A stretch of 20,496 bases of DNA, from the IMG/VR virus record IMGVR_UViG_3300003621_000038, positions 3,493 through 23,988 of that record, one strand, 5' to 3'. The DNA comes from a virus. The position numbers and the translations under genes were made by a program. The notes under the pieces are model-generated. The model had not been told where the DNA came from, searched no databases, and was given only the letters and a program-made list of their open reading frames with translations. Every line of letters begins with the position of its first letter. The stretch's first letter is position 1. Shown here piece after piece: positions 1-9,800 of the stretch.

Positions 1-99
1 AATAATGATATTAAAGCGCCTAAGGGTAGAGTTTTTATTCTAAGAGATGATGATATATCAGTCACCGTAAATTTAGAAGACACGAATAACAGTTATTAA
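1..99 (+). CDS. C-terminal end of an upstream gene (partial)
   Basis: An open frame runs from the left edge to a TAA at 97-99 and gives 32 residues ending in NLEDTNNSY. The gene starts outside the window. The fragment is too short to assign. By position, just before a baseplate-type gene in a T4-like tail cluster, it is probably another baseplate wedge protein (in related phages gp6, gp25 or gp53 genes lie nearby), but this is inference from context only. The AAGGA ribosome site of the next gene (98-102) overlaps this stop codon, so the two genes are probably co-transcribed and translationally linked. Confidence 0.6.
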   Translation, partial: NNDIKAPKGRVFILRDDDISVTVNLEDTNNSY

Positions 100-109
100 G
101 GATTAAACC

Positions 110-2344
110 ATGCAAGTAGAAAAGAATATTGCATTCCTCATAAACCAACAATTTCCTGCATATTTTAGGGAGTATGGTTCTGAGCTCGTGTCTTTAACTG
201 AAGAGTATTATAACTTTTTAGAAACTGAAACGAATCAATCTAATTACGTTAATCGTAGAATGTTTGATTACCGCGACATTTCTTCTACCTTACAGAATAT
301 GCTCATTTCTTTTCAACAAAAATATATGGCAGATCTTCCGTATAGAGAAGAATCAGTTATTATATTAGTTAAGAATATTATAGATCTGTATCGTCGTAAA
401 GGTACTAAGAGTGGTATAAAAACATTCTTTGCCATGTTCTATCAAGAGCAAGTTGAAATCTTCTATCCTGCTAGATTTATGCTCAAGCCTTCTAATTCCA
501 AATGGAAGAAAGGTGTCTATTTACAGATGTTTCCTAATAATGATTTCTTTGTTTCTGTAAATGGTTTAGAATATTCTTATAACGATATATTAGGTGCTAA
601 CATAACTGGTTCTGCATCAGGAGCAAAGGCTGCGGTTGATAAAGTTAATTTTATTGTACTTAATAATATTTTAACTCCTATCGTTTATATTGATAGTGTA
701 CAAGGTACGTTTAAAAAATTCGAATCTATTATTACTAGTTTAAATAATGAAGTTATTTCTTTTGGTAAAATTAATGGATCTCTTAATGCAATTACTCTCG
801 ACTTTTCTAAAGCAAGAACTTCTGGAAATAAAGTTGGTGATATATTAGATTTAGAAACTCAATACGGTTATGGCGGTCAAGCAATCGTTAGTGAAGTTTC
901 AGAAAGTTTTACTGGCGAAATAGATTACGAAATATTAGATGGTGGTTTTGGTTATACTTTAGAAAATACTAAATTAATTGTATCAGATCAATCTTTAATA
1001 TTAGATAATTCTGATTTATCTTTTACTGTCGGAGAATATTTAATTGATACCGCAGGTAACCGTGGTTATGTAGTAGGACAAAATGAAAATTCTGTTGGTT
1101 TAAAAATGGACACCGGCGATGAGTTTTCTATTACAAGAAATATTACAACACAAAACCGATCTCCTAATGTACAAATTGTCCCAGGTGAAGTATCATTAAA
1201 AAATACTTCTTCTCCTGGCGCACTATTCCCTGATACTGCGGATCCTAACGATGTAAGAGTAAAAGAATTAGGAAATCCAGTTACCGCTAATTTAATTACC
1301 GATGATATTCTACCTTACGTAGGTGTTGCTCTAAATAGTGCAAACTATAATACGGCGCAAGCAATGTCGGGTACTGCAGATCCTGTTACGTTAGCAACTC
1401 CATTGGATGAAGCATTTGAATTAACAGAGTTTACATTAGGTTCGATTTTAGATTTTGTAAATGTTTCTCCTGGCGAAAATTATACTAACGATGTATTTTC
1501 TATCGCGGTTGATGAAAGCTATTCTAAATTTAATAGAAGAGATCAAGTCATTACGTTTGAAACACCAGCTGCGGCAGGTTCTTTTAATATTGGCGAAACA
1601 ATTACAGAAGCAAATACAAATATCATTGGTGTAATTCAAGAAACAAATCCAACTGATGGGTATATTAAAATTACTCCTTTTGATTATTATGGTTTTTCTG
1701 GAACTAATGATGTAATTAAATCAAACTCAGATAGATTCGCTATTACAAGAGCAGACACTGATTATGATTCTAAAATACATGGCGAAAATGCTAGTATTAA
1801 ATCTACAACAGAATTTGCGATAGGTCAAATTAAAGAAGTACAAGTATATGATTCTGGTTTTGGATATGTAGATGATGCTGCTGCCAAGTTATTGAATAAC
1901 GACGGTGATACCGCAGTCGAAGGTAATCTTGTTGTACAGACGCAAGGTAGTACTTCAGGATATTGGTCTGATTATACGTCTCACATAAATGGTTATCAAG
2001 AATCTGCAAACGGCGCTCTATCTTATTCTAACGAAGGAATGAAAATACAAGATAGTGATTACTATCAAGAATACTCGTATGAAATAAAATCGATGTTAGG
2101 CCAAGAACAATATGAAACTCTTTTAAAAGAAAACATGCATTTGGCTGGCACTAAAATGTTTAGTAAGTTTTCTTATCAAGCAAAAGCAAAAGGCAATGTT
2201 AAGCAAAGATTCATTAGACGATTTAATGACCAAGGAATTGGTACTCCATTAGATACTATAGATTTATCTGAAGTAACGGCAGATGTATTTAACTTAAGCG
2301 TAGATTCTATAGAATTGACCGTTGATAATGATTCAACTGTATAA
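110..2344 (+). CDS. Baseplate-type virion structural protein, 744 aa
   Basis: The protein has no signal peptide or membrane segment. Residues 1-150 form a compact conserved-looking head, including a basic stretch with YRRKGTKSGIKTFFAMFY (about 95-112). It resembles the N-terminal part of large structural proteins that follow the baseplate wedge genes in marine T4-like phages; this is recalled similarity, not a search. The rest is beta-rich and repetitive. Three copies of a short strand-turn-strand motif ending in G-x-G-Y or a variant occur: GGFGYT at 278-283, PGENYT at 454-459 and SGFGYV at 582-587. They alternate with glycine-rich segments such as FNIGETIT. The same motif occurs in the gp8-like protein at 5210, suggesting a shared baseplate fold. 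The start at 110 has AAGGA seven bases upstream. The role is probably at the baseplate periphery or fibre attachment. The exact T4 counterpart is not clear. Confidence 0.7.
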   Translation: MQVEKNIAFLINQQFPAYFREYGSELVSLTEEYYNFLETETNQSNYVNRRMFDYRDISSTLQNMLISFQQKYMADLPYREESVIILVKNIIDLYRRKGTKSGIKTFFAMFYQEQVEIFYPARFMLKPSNSKWKKGVYLQMFPNNDFFVSVNGLEYSYNDILGANITGSASGAKAAVDKVNFIVLNNILTPIVYIDSVQGTFKKFESIITSLNNEVISFGKINGSLNAITLDFSKARTSGNKVGDILDLETQYGYGGQAIVSEVSESFTGEIDYEILDGGFGYTLENTKLIVSDQSLILDNSDLSFTVGEYLIDTAGNRGYVVGQNENSVGLKMDTGDEFSITRNITTQNRSPNVQIVPGEVSLKNTSSPGALFPDTADPNDVRVKELGNPVTANLITDDILPYVGVALNSANYNTAQAMSGTADPVTLATPLDEAFELTEFTLGSILDFVNVSPGENYTNDVFSIAVDESYSKFNRRDQVITFETPAAAGSFNIGETITEANTNIIGVIQETNPTDGYIKITPFDYYGFSGTNDVIKSNSDRFAITRADTDYDSKIHGENASIKSTTEFAIGQIKEVQVYDSGFGYVDDAAAKLLNNDGDTAVEGNLVVQTQGSTSGYWSDYTSHINGYQESANGALSYSNEGMKIQDSDYYQEYSYEIKSMLGQEQYETLLKENMHLAGTKMFSKFSYQAKAKGNVKQRFIRRFNDQGIGTPLDTIDLSEVTADVFNLSVDSIELTVDNDSTV

Positions 2345-2350
2345 TAAATA
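2343..2350 (+). promoter_or_regulatory. Putative T4-type late promoter (AATAAATA)
   Basis: AATAAATA matches the NATAAATA form of the late promoter described for T4-like cyanophages and differs from the T4 consensus TATAAATA only in its first base. It overlaps the TAA stop codon (2342-2344) of the preceding gene and lies 46 bases before the ATG of the next gene, in a 52-base gap. Transcription would start near 2356, giving a leader of about 40 bases. An eight-base AT-rich motif can arise by chance, but the position is right. Confidence 0.5.
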
Positions 2351-2396
2351 GTTAATGCGAATTAAATAAACAAAATTAAACACTCAGGAGACAATA

Positions 2397-3491
2397 ATGT
2401 CAAAGCAGACGATTAATATCGGAACAACAGCAAATGATGGAACAGGCGATCCATTACGCACTGCATTTGATAAAGCTAATGATAACTTCAATGAGATTTA
2501 CACTTCTTTAGGTGGTAACTCTCTAGTTTCGCTTTTAAATACAAATGGCGAAATTACTCGCACCGGTGCCAATAAAATCACGTTTAAATATAACGCATTA
2601 TCTAATTTACCGGATGCAAATACTTATGAAGGTATGATTGCTTACGTTGATGCAGAATCAGCGGTTTATTATGCAACTGGTGGAGAATGGACAAAATTAT
2701 TAACAGATGCAAGTTCTAGTGTTACTGGATATACTGATAGCTTATCGACAGTTGCTTATACTGGAAGTTTACTAGATTTAAGTGGTGGTATTTCTGACGG
2801 GCAGGCAGGACATGTATTACAAGCAGACGGGGATGGTACTTTTTCTTTCGTAGCTATTTCTGGTGGCGGTGGTGCTTCTGCAATAGACGACTTATCTGAT
2901 GTTTCTATCTCAAGCCCATCATCAGGCGAAGTATTAAAATGGAATGGATCTGCTTGGACTAATGCTGCAGATGCAACAACAGGAACAGGAACTCTTTTAG
3001 GTTTAACTGATACGCCTGCTTCTTTTGGAACCGCAGGTCAAGTACTTGCTGTTAATTCTGGAGCAGACGGTGTAGAATTTGTTGATGCAAGTGGTGGCGG
3101 TGGTAGTTCTTTACAATCAAGAACAGCTGCAAGTGGTACGACCTCATCTTTAGCAGACGATGCTTCTGCAAATTTAGATATCACTGGATTTAAATCATAC
3201 GCATTACTTTCTATTGAAACAGATCGAGCAGCGAGAGTTATTTTATATGCAAATGCAGCGTCAAGAACATCTGACGCATCGAGAGATGAATTAACAGATC
3301 CTTTACCTGATGCAGGTGTAATAGCAGAAGTAATTACGACTGGCGCTGAAACTGTTTTAATGTCACCAGCGACAATTGGTTTTAATGCAGAATCCACTCC
3401 AACCACAACTATATACGCAAAAGTAACAAATAAATCGGGTTCAACTGCAGCGGTTGCTGTGGACCTAACAGTATTACAGTTGGAGGCGTAA
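2397..3491 (+). CDS. Short tail fibre / adhesin-like structural protein, 364 aa
   Basis: The N-terminus (residues 1-38, from MSKQTINIGTTANDGTGDPL to NEIY) is a familiar opening of fibre proteins in marine phages and probably docks to the virion. Residues 125-230 hold three degenerate copies of a fibre repeat built as L-x-D/L ... G-x-V-L-x-x-(N/D)-G: about 125-154, 164-190 and 200-230. The first and third copies are followed by GGGG linkers at 156-159 and 233-236. Residues 240-364 form a separate C-terminal domain (key runs RTSDASRDELTDP, GVIAEVITTG, VTNKSGSTAAVAV) that I recall at the ends of many cyanophage structural proteins, where its ligand is unknown. The start has AGGAG six bases upstream. 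The S8 protease gene begins one base after the stop. A host-binding or decoration role is likely but unproven. Confidence 0.72.
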   Translation: MSKQTINIGTTANDGTGDPLRTAFDKANDNFNEIYTSLGGNSLVSLLNTNGEITRTGANKITFKYNALSNLPDANTYEGMIAYVDAESAVYYATGGEWTKLLTDASSSVTGYTDSLSTVAYTGSLLDLSGGISDGQAGHVLQADGDGTFSFVAISGGGGASAIDDLSDVSISSPSSGEVLKWNGSAWTNAADATTGTGTLLGLTDTPASFGTAGQVLAVNSGADGVEFVDASGGGGSSLQSRTAASGTTSSLADDASANLDITGFKSYALLSIETDRAARVILYANAASRTSDASRDELTDPLPDAGVIAEVITTGAETVLMSPATIGFNAESTPTTTIYAKVTNKSGSTAAVAVDLTVLQLEA

Positions 3492-3492
3492 A

Positions 3493-5151
3493 ATGTCTTT
3501 AAAGGAATATGTAGTTACTCTTCATAGCAGAGAAGATTTAGAAAGTTTCTATGATGACATGGAAACTCCTGGCGGTAACCTTTATATTCCTGATAGACAA
3601 GTTGAAGTTGCTCAGAAAAGACCCATTAGTAGAAATACTCATTATATGTTAACTGCAGAGGAAGCAGAGTTAGTTAGACAGGATGAAAGAGTATGGGACG
3701 TTGAACTAAAAGAAATATTAGACGCAGTCACTATTAAACCTCAAGGTTATTCTATAGACAATGGGCAGTTTGATAAAGACCCTTTTTCTAATGCAGACGA
3801 TATTAATTGGGGATTACTTAGACATTCTGAAAGACAGAATAGAACTGACTGGGGATATGGTGATACTGTAAGAGTAACAGATAATTTAAATATCACTGCT
3901 TCAGGTAAAAATGTAGATGTTGTAATAGTAGACGGTCATATAGATCCAAGCCATCCGGAAATGGCTGCTAACTCAGACGGAACTGGTGGTTCAAGAGTAC
4001 AACAATTTAATTGGTTTTCTTTAAATCCAGATATTGGTCAAGGTGCGGCAGGTACATATGTATATCCACCGTACATAGATGGAACTAATCCTGAGAGAAC
4101 TGGCGATAATAATCATGGCATTCATGTAGCAGGTACAGCCGCAGGAAATACTTACGGTTGGGCAAGAGATGCTAACATTTATAATATCAGTCCTTACGCA
4201 ACAAATCCAAATAGTGTTAGTAACTTATGGGATTATATTAGAGCTTGGCATAATACAAAACCAATAAATGCTGATACAGGTAGAAGAAATCCTACTATCA
4301 CTAACCACAGCTACGGATCTAATATAAATGCAGGTGGCGCTGGAAGTAATTTCGGTAACGTAACGGCTATTAATTATAGAGGCACTACTTTTAACCCAGG
4401 GAGAGATTTAACTCAAGCTGAGCTACAAGCAAGAGGTTGTTATGCCCCTAACGCAGATGGTGAAATAGAGTTTTCTTTTTATTCGACTTCAATAAGAGCA
4501 GACGTACAAGATGCGATATCTGATGGTATTATCGTTGTTCATTCTGCTGGTAATAGCAGTTGGAAGATGGTAAAAACTGGCGATCAGGATTACAATAACG
4601 CAGCGTCTATACCATTCTCTGGTTCTTCATTCAACTTTGCTTTACATAGAGGTGGTTCTTTATCAAGTATTGATGGTGTAATAGTAGTTGGTGCTTTAAG
4701 TTATTTTAAAGATGACAGAAAATCAGATTTTAGTAACTGTGGTAATGCCGTAGATGTTTACGCGGCCGGTGAAGGTATCAATAGTTCTTTATTAACAGGT
4801 GGAGCTACAGACCCAAGAAACGCTTCTTATAGAGTTGGAAAATATAAAGGGACTAGTATGGCTTCTCCACAGGCAGCCGGTCTATTGTCTTGTTTAGCGG
4901 AAACTTGGCCTGGGATGACAAACAGTCAAGCGTCTGATTGGTTGGTATATAACGCAACACAAGAACTAATGTTTGACAGCGAAGCTGATGATGCAATGGA
5001 TAGAACAAGTTTACAAGGTTCACCAAACTTAATGATGTTTTGGAAAAACGTAAGACCAGTTGACGGCGGAGTTTTCCCTAGGAATAATATTGCGTCAAGA
5101 GCTAATTTAAAACAAGTTTATCCAAGACCTAAAATAAGAAGAAAAGGTTAG
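3493..5151 (+). CDS. Subtilisin-like serine protease (peptidase S8 family) with propeptide
   Basis: The 552-residue protein carries a complete S8 active site: Asp147 in VVIVDGHID, His208 in NNHGIHVAGT, oxyanion-hole Asn354 in HSAGNSS and Ser455 in GTSMASPQAAG. Residues 1-73 look like an I9-type inhibitory propeptide: an opening YVVTL strand and a late block YMLTAEEAELVRQDERVWDV with the family's spacing. The His-Ser distance (247 residues) is longer than in subtilisin (157), so the catalytic domain holds insertions, notably around residues 250-330. There is no N-terminal signal peptide, so a host secretion route is not evident and release by lysis or packing in the particle is more likely. 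The ribosome site GGAGG (3482-3486) lies inside the end of the fibre gene, one base separating the two genes, which suggests coupled translation. Possible roles are fibre maturation, digestion of host surface protein, or an unknown virion function. The protease assignment is firm; the role is not. Confidence 0.93.
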   Translation: MSLKEYVVTLHSREDLESFYDDMETPGGNLYIPDRQVEVAQKRPISRNTHYMLTAEEAELVRQDERVWDVELKEILDAVTIKPQGYSIDNGQFDKDPFSNADDINWGLLRHSERQNRTDWGYGDTVRVTDNLNITASGKNVDVVIVDGHIDPSHPEMAANSDGTGGSRVQQFNWFSLNPDIGQGAAGTYVYPPYIDGTNPERTGDNNHGIHVAGTAAGNTYGWARDANIYNISPYATNPNSVSNLWDYIRAWHNTKPINADTGRRNPTITNHSYGSNINAGGAGSNFGNVTAINYRGTTFNPGRDLTQAELQARGCYAPNADGEIEFSFYSTSIRADVQDAISDGIIVVHSAGNSSWKMVKTGDQDYNNAASIPFSGSSFNFALHRGGSLSSIDGVIVVGALSYFKDDRKSDFSNCGNAVDVYAAGEGINSSLLTGGATDPRNASYRVGKYKGTSMASPQAAGLLSCLAETWPGMTNSQASDWLVYNATQELMFDSEADDAMDRTSLQGSPNLMMFWKNVRPVDGGVFPRNNIASRANLKQVYPRPKIRRKG

Positions 5152-5162
5152 CTGCTCTCTCA

Positions 5163-5170
5163 TATAAATA
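5163..5170 (+). promoter_or_regulatory. T4-type late promoter (TATAAATA, perfect match)
   Basis: TATAAATA is identical to the T4 late promoter element recognised by the phage sigma factor gp55. It sits in the 58-base gap between the protease and gp8-like genes, 12 bases after the protease stop and 39 bases before the next ATG. The predicted start near 5176 gives a leader of about 34 bases. It would drive the baseplate unit starting with the gp8-like gene. Confidence 0.75.
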
Positions 5171-5209
5171 ATAAAAACTTATCAAGAATAATATTAACTC
5201 GGAACGATC

Positions 5210-6811
5210 ATGGCAGAAATATTGACAACAAACTTTAAGACTGATACGACACGGTTGTTCGTGGACGACGTTTTAAGTAATGATTACTATTTGTTCGTAT
5301 CTAGTATAAACGGTACAGAATCGGCAAATCATATCAGATCGACAAATGATTTTTTAGAAAAAACTTTATTTGGTAAACAAATTTTTAACAGCGATGTTTT
5401 CTTCATGATCAAGTATTATCCTTGGCAAAAAGATGATGTCTACGTACAATACGATGATGCTGAAGATTTAGAAGAACAGAAATTTTATGCAGTTGTTGGT
5501 CCTAATAATAATGATACCGGCGATTATCGAGTATATAAATGTTTATTTAATAATAACGATGCGCAAGTTACTTCACCGCCTAATTACGATGGACAGACCG
5601 CAGGTCAAATATATAGAACTGCTGATGGCTACGTATGGAAATATATGTATGCAATTTCAGAATTAGAATTTGAAGCTTACAATGCTTTAGGTTATATTCC
5701 TATCACAGGAACTTTTGAAACTGATCCGACCGCAAACACAGGTGGTTCTGAAATTGCTGAAATATTCGTAGAAAATCCTGATGTAAACTTAGGATATAAA
5801 TCTGTATTTGGATCTATGAATGGATCACCTAATGGTTCTAGTTTAATAGTTATTCCTGGGCAAGTTCCTGCATGGAGCGAGCTTGATAATTATTATGCAG
5901 GCCAATCAGTTTATTTAACTAATCCTAGTGGTGTTTCTTTTCTATATGTTATAACGTTCTATGCGTATAACGAGAATACTGGTTTGGCAGAAATAAGAGT
6001 TGATGGAAATCCTGCTACCGATGGGGTTGCTAGTAACGCAAGTCTTAAAATACTTCCTACGATAGAAATTCTAGGTGATGGTTCTGGTGCTCAAGGTATT
6101 CCTAACATAGATAACAATGATCGCATTACTTCTGTTACAATGCTAAACAATGGTGTTGGATACAATAACGTAACAGTTAGAGTAATTGATCCATTATATG
6201 ATTTCAAACCAGATGATCCTAATGATACAGATACAAGAGCAGATGTAAGAGCTATTCTTTCTCCTAAAGATGGTCATGCGTTTGATCTTATAGATGAATT
6301 TAAATGTAAACATTTCTTACTATACGCATATATTACTGCCGAAGACAATAACCAAATTGGTGCAACTAATACATATGCAACTGTTGGTATAGTAAAAAAT
6401 CCAGAGTTTGCTAATACAGCGCCTGGAGTTTTTGATAACAGAATTGCTATTACAACAGACGATATTGGAAAGGTTGAAGAAAATACGATAGTAAATCAAA
6501 TCGACGACAATAACGAAATCATATTTTCAGGGATTGTTCACGAAGTTGATTTATCAAGTAATACCATGTTTATCGCTGAATATAATGGCCCATACCAAAA
6601 CGTGGGCAATACTGATATTTCTTTAGACACAACTGTTCCATTTAGAAATGAGACAGGTCAGACAATTGAAATAAATACACCAGTGGACAACAATATAATA
6701 AAATCAGAATACATACAAAGAACAGGCAAAGTGTACTTTATGGAAGACTTCTTCCCGCTTGCTCGAACTGATCTCTCACGCGAAGAGTTCAAAATCGTTC
6801 TTGAATTTTAA
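5210..6811 (+). CDS. 8: Baseplate wedge protein, T4 gp8-like, 533 aa
   Basis: In T4, gp8 is a wedge protein of the baseplate that bridges gp7, gp10 and gp6. The N-terminal 160 residues carry the family's recognisable blocks: TRLFVDDVLSNDYYLFVSS, an aromatic-rich run MIKYYPWQKDDVYVQYDD, and DGYVWKYMYAIS near 142-153. The protein is about 200 residues longer than T4 gp8 (334). The extra material seems to lie in the middle (about 180-340) and includes NNGVGYNNVTVRV, a G-x-G-Y motif (Tyr318) shared with the 744-residue protein upstream. The C-terminus ends with an acidic, aromatic segment (VYFMEDFFPLARTDLSREEF), which fits the family. The ribosome site is weak (GGAA at 5201-5204). It is probably co-transcribed with the following DUF4815 gene, 16 bases downstream. 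Confidence 0.85.
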   Translation: MAEILTTNFKTDTTRLFVDDVLSNDYYLFVSSINGTESANHIRSTNDFLEKTLFGKQIFNSDVFFMIKYYPWQKDDVYVQYDDAEDLEEQKFYAVVGPNNNDTGDYRVYKCLFNNNDAQVTSPPNYDGQTAGQIYRTADGYVWKYMYAISELEFEAYNALGYIPITGTFETDPTANTGGSEIAEIFVENPDVNLGYKSVFGSMNGSPNGSSLIVIPGQVPAWSELDNYYAGQSVYLTNPSGVSFLYVITFYAYNENTGLAEIRVDGNPATDGVASNASLKILPTIEILGDGSGAQGIPNIDNNDRITSVTMLNNGVGYNNVTVRVIDPLYDFKPDDPNDTDTRADVRAILSPKDGHAFDLIDEFKCKHFLLYAYITAEDNNQIGATNTYATVGIVKNPEFANTAPGVFDNRIAITTDDIGKVEENTIVNQIDDNNEIIFSGIVHEVDLSSNTMFIAEYNGPYQNVGNTDISLDTTVPFRNETGQTIEINTPVDNNIIKSEYIQRTGKVYFMEDFFPLARTDLSREEFKIVLEF

Positions 6812-6827
6812 GGAAAGGACTATTTAG

Positions 6828-9800
6828 ATGCCTATTAATACCGATCTTAATACAGCACCATACTTTGACGATTTTGACGTCGAAAACCAATACTATAGAG
6901 TATTGTTTAAACCTGGGTATGCAGTACAAGCTAGAGAATTAACTCAGCTACAAAGCATGTTACAATCGCAAATCGAGCAATTTGGTGATAATATCTTTAA
7001 AGAAGGTAGTATCATTAAAGGTTGTAACTTTACTCAAATCAGCGATCTTCAATTCGTTAAATTAACTAACAACGATAGTAACGGAAATAGTTTCGATCCT
7101 ACTGTTTATGTTAGTGAAAGAAAGGTAGAAGAGATAGCAGGCCAAGAAGTAGAAATTGATTACGTATATGAAATAGAAGGTTCTACAACTGGTCTTAAAG
7201 CGCAAGTTATTTCTGCATCTCGTGGCTTTACTTCAAGAGCTCCTGAATTAAATACATTCTTTATTAGATATTTAAACTCTAATGAAACTAGCAATTATAA
7301 AGTATTCCAAAATGGTGAAACATTAACTGTTAACTTATATAAGTACAAAGTAAGTGCAGTAGATCCATTAGTCGATAGCGATTTAGGTATTGTCCAAATT
7401 TCAGTCCCAGCTGCTAGCATAGATGCAAATGCAACAGGTGCTTCTTACGGTATTAAAGCAAGTCCTGGTGTTGTATTCCAAAAAGGTCATTTCCTGTATG
7501 CTGACGATCAAACATTAGTTGTTTCAAAATATACAAACCAACCTGATAATGTTTCCGTTGGTTATAGAGTTCAAGAAGGTCTAATTTCAGCGTTACAAGA
7601 TGCTGATTTATATGATAATGCAAACGGTTCAAACAATGAAAACGCCCCAGGTGCAGATAGATTAAGATTGATTCCTACTCTTACTGTGTTAGGAACTGCA
7701 GCCGCGGATACTGATCCTACGTTCTTTACTTTAATTAGATATCAAGCAGGTAATGAAGTTACGCTAAGAGATGTTTCTCAATACAACGTATTGGGCGAGG
7801 AATTAGCAAGAAGAACTTACGAAGAATCAGGAAACTATATTTTAAATGATTTTAAAGTGAAGACTGATGATCGTTTAGTTGGATCTAACAATGAAGTACA
7901 TGCTTTATTAGGTTCAGGTACAGCGTATGTTAAAGGTTATAGAATCGAAAACAATGGTGAAAGACCATTTGTTATTGACCAAATAGAAACAACTGAGATC
8001 CAAGAAAATCAGCCAGTATCTTTTAGCTACGGCGGATATGTTGATGTATTAAGTTATAACGGTTATGGATTTATGGATCCAAACGAACCATTAGATTTAT
8101 TAGATAATGGCGATACGAAAATAGGTGAAGCTTTTGTATTAAATGTAATGCCAAATAAAGCCTATTTAACTGGCGTAAGAATGGATACAGGAAAAGGTTT
8201 TTCTGACGTAATTAAAATAGACGGATCTAACGGCGAAATGGTAGTTGCGAATACTACGGTATCTGCTACATTAAAAGATAATAACAAAGCACCACTTGTT
8301 TTTGACACTGGTTTACTTAGCGTTAAAGAAACGACTGATACTATTGTTCCTGTAAGAACTGAATTAGTTGCTACGCATACTTCAAACCAAATTACAATTT
8401 CTGCATCTCCTGGCGAAGACTTCGCGGTTGATAACAGCGATATAGTTGTTCTTGATAGCACGGGTACATTTATTAACGTAACAAGTGTAACTACTACATT
8501 AAACGATTCACAATTAAATATTTCGTTAAATCCAGCAGATGGTGCAACTACTAATTTAACTGTTTACTTTAATAAACGTTTACAGAATATTGAACCTCAT
8601 TCTAAAATTGTACATGAACCTTATGTAAAAGTTGTTCATAGCAATTCAAAAGATAAGTATAGCTTAGGTTTCCCTGATGTTTTTGAAATTCAAAGTATAG
8701 AAGATTCTGCAGGTACCGACTTTACTGATAGCTTCAGATTAGTAACAAATCAAAAAGATCAATATTATGATCTATCATATATGGAATATATTACCGGACG
8801 CCCTCGCCCAGCAGGAACGTTAACTATTCAACTAAAAGTGTTTGAAGTCAATGTTAATACTGGTGAATATTATTTCTCTATTAACAGTTATCCAAATACT
8901 TTAGATACATCTGATATTCCAGTGTACACTGGTTCTAATGGTGTTAGATATAACTTAAGAGAATGTTTAGATTTCAGACCGCATGTCGTAAAAGATAGTA
9001 ATGTAGATTACACTGATACAACTCCTGCATCGGCTGGAACTGTGTCTGCAAATGTTGATGTAACTCCTCCTTCATTTATTGGAAATGGTTTAGGATTAAT
9101 ACCAGCAATTAACACATCTGTTACGACTGACATAGAATATTACTTAAGCCGTGTTGATGTTATTACTGTAGATTCATACGGTGAAATAAAATTAATTAAA
9201 GGTGAAGAAGAAAGATTTGCTACTCCACCTAAAGTTGATAGCGATAAATTAGTTGTTGCTGAAGTTACAATCCCTGGTTATCCTGCGCTTTCTAGAGCTG
9301 CTGCTGCAGTACAAAAGAAATCAGAATACGCAGTAAAAGCCAAATCGATTGGAATTAAAAACTTCACAATGAAAGATATCCATAACATGGAAAAGAGAAT
9401 AGATACTTTAGCGTATTATACTTCTCTAAACCAATTGGAAACAGAAACTCAGAACTTAACTATTCTCGATGAAGATGGTTTATCAAGATTTAAAAATGGA
9501 TTCTTAGTAGATCCGTTTAACAATTTATCTTTATCGAACGTAGAAAATGCTAAATTCAATGCAGCAGTACAGTTTAATCAAAAGATATTAACTCCGTCTT
9601 TGAAAACTTTCCCATTAGATTTAGAATATAAATCTTCAACAGGTACTTCTTTATTCTCTGCTGAGAATCCTAAAGTTGCTACCCTAGGAAGAAACGCAGA
9701 TATTAGTATTTTAAATCAGCCTTATGCTTCTGAATTTAGAAACTGTGTATCTAACTTCTATCAATATAATGGTGTTGGTGCGTTATCTCCTGAATATGAT

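Noticed and set aside
3038-3406. A 122-residue minus-strand frame opposite the short fibre gene
   Set aside because: It is opposite a supported fibre domain and shows no recognisable motif or translation start signal.
5152-5209. A transcription terminator after the protease gene
   Set aside because: I found no GC-rich stem followed by a T run in this gap; it holds only the late promoter motif and a weak ribosome site.
5534-5802. TATAAATG at 5534 and TATAAATC at 5795 as late promoters
   Set aside because: Both match seven of eight bases only, lie deep inside the gp8-like gene, and have no gene start downstream within a useful distance.
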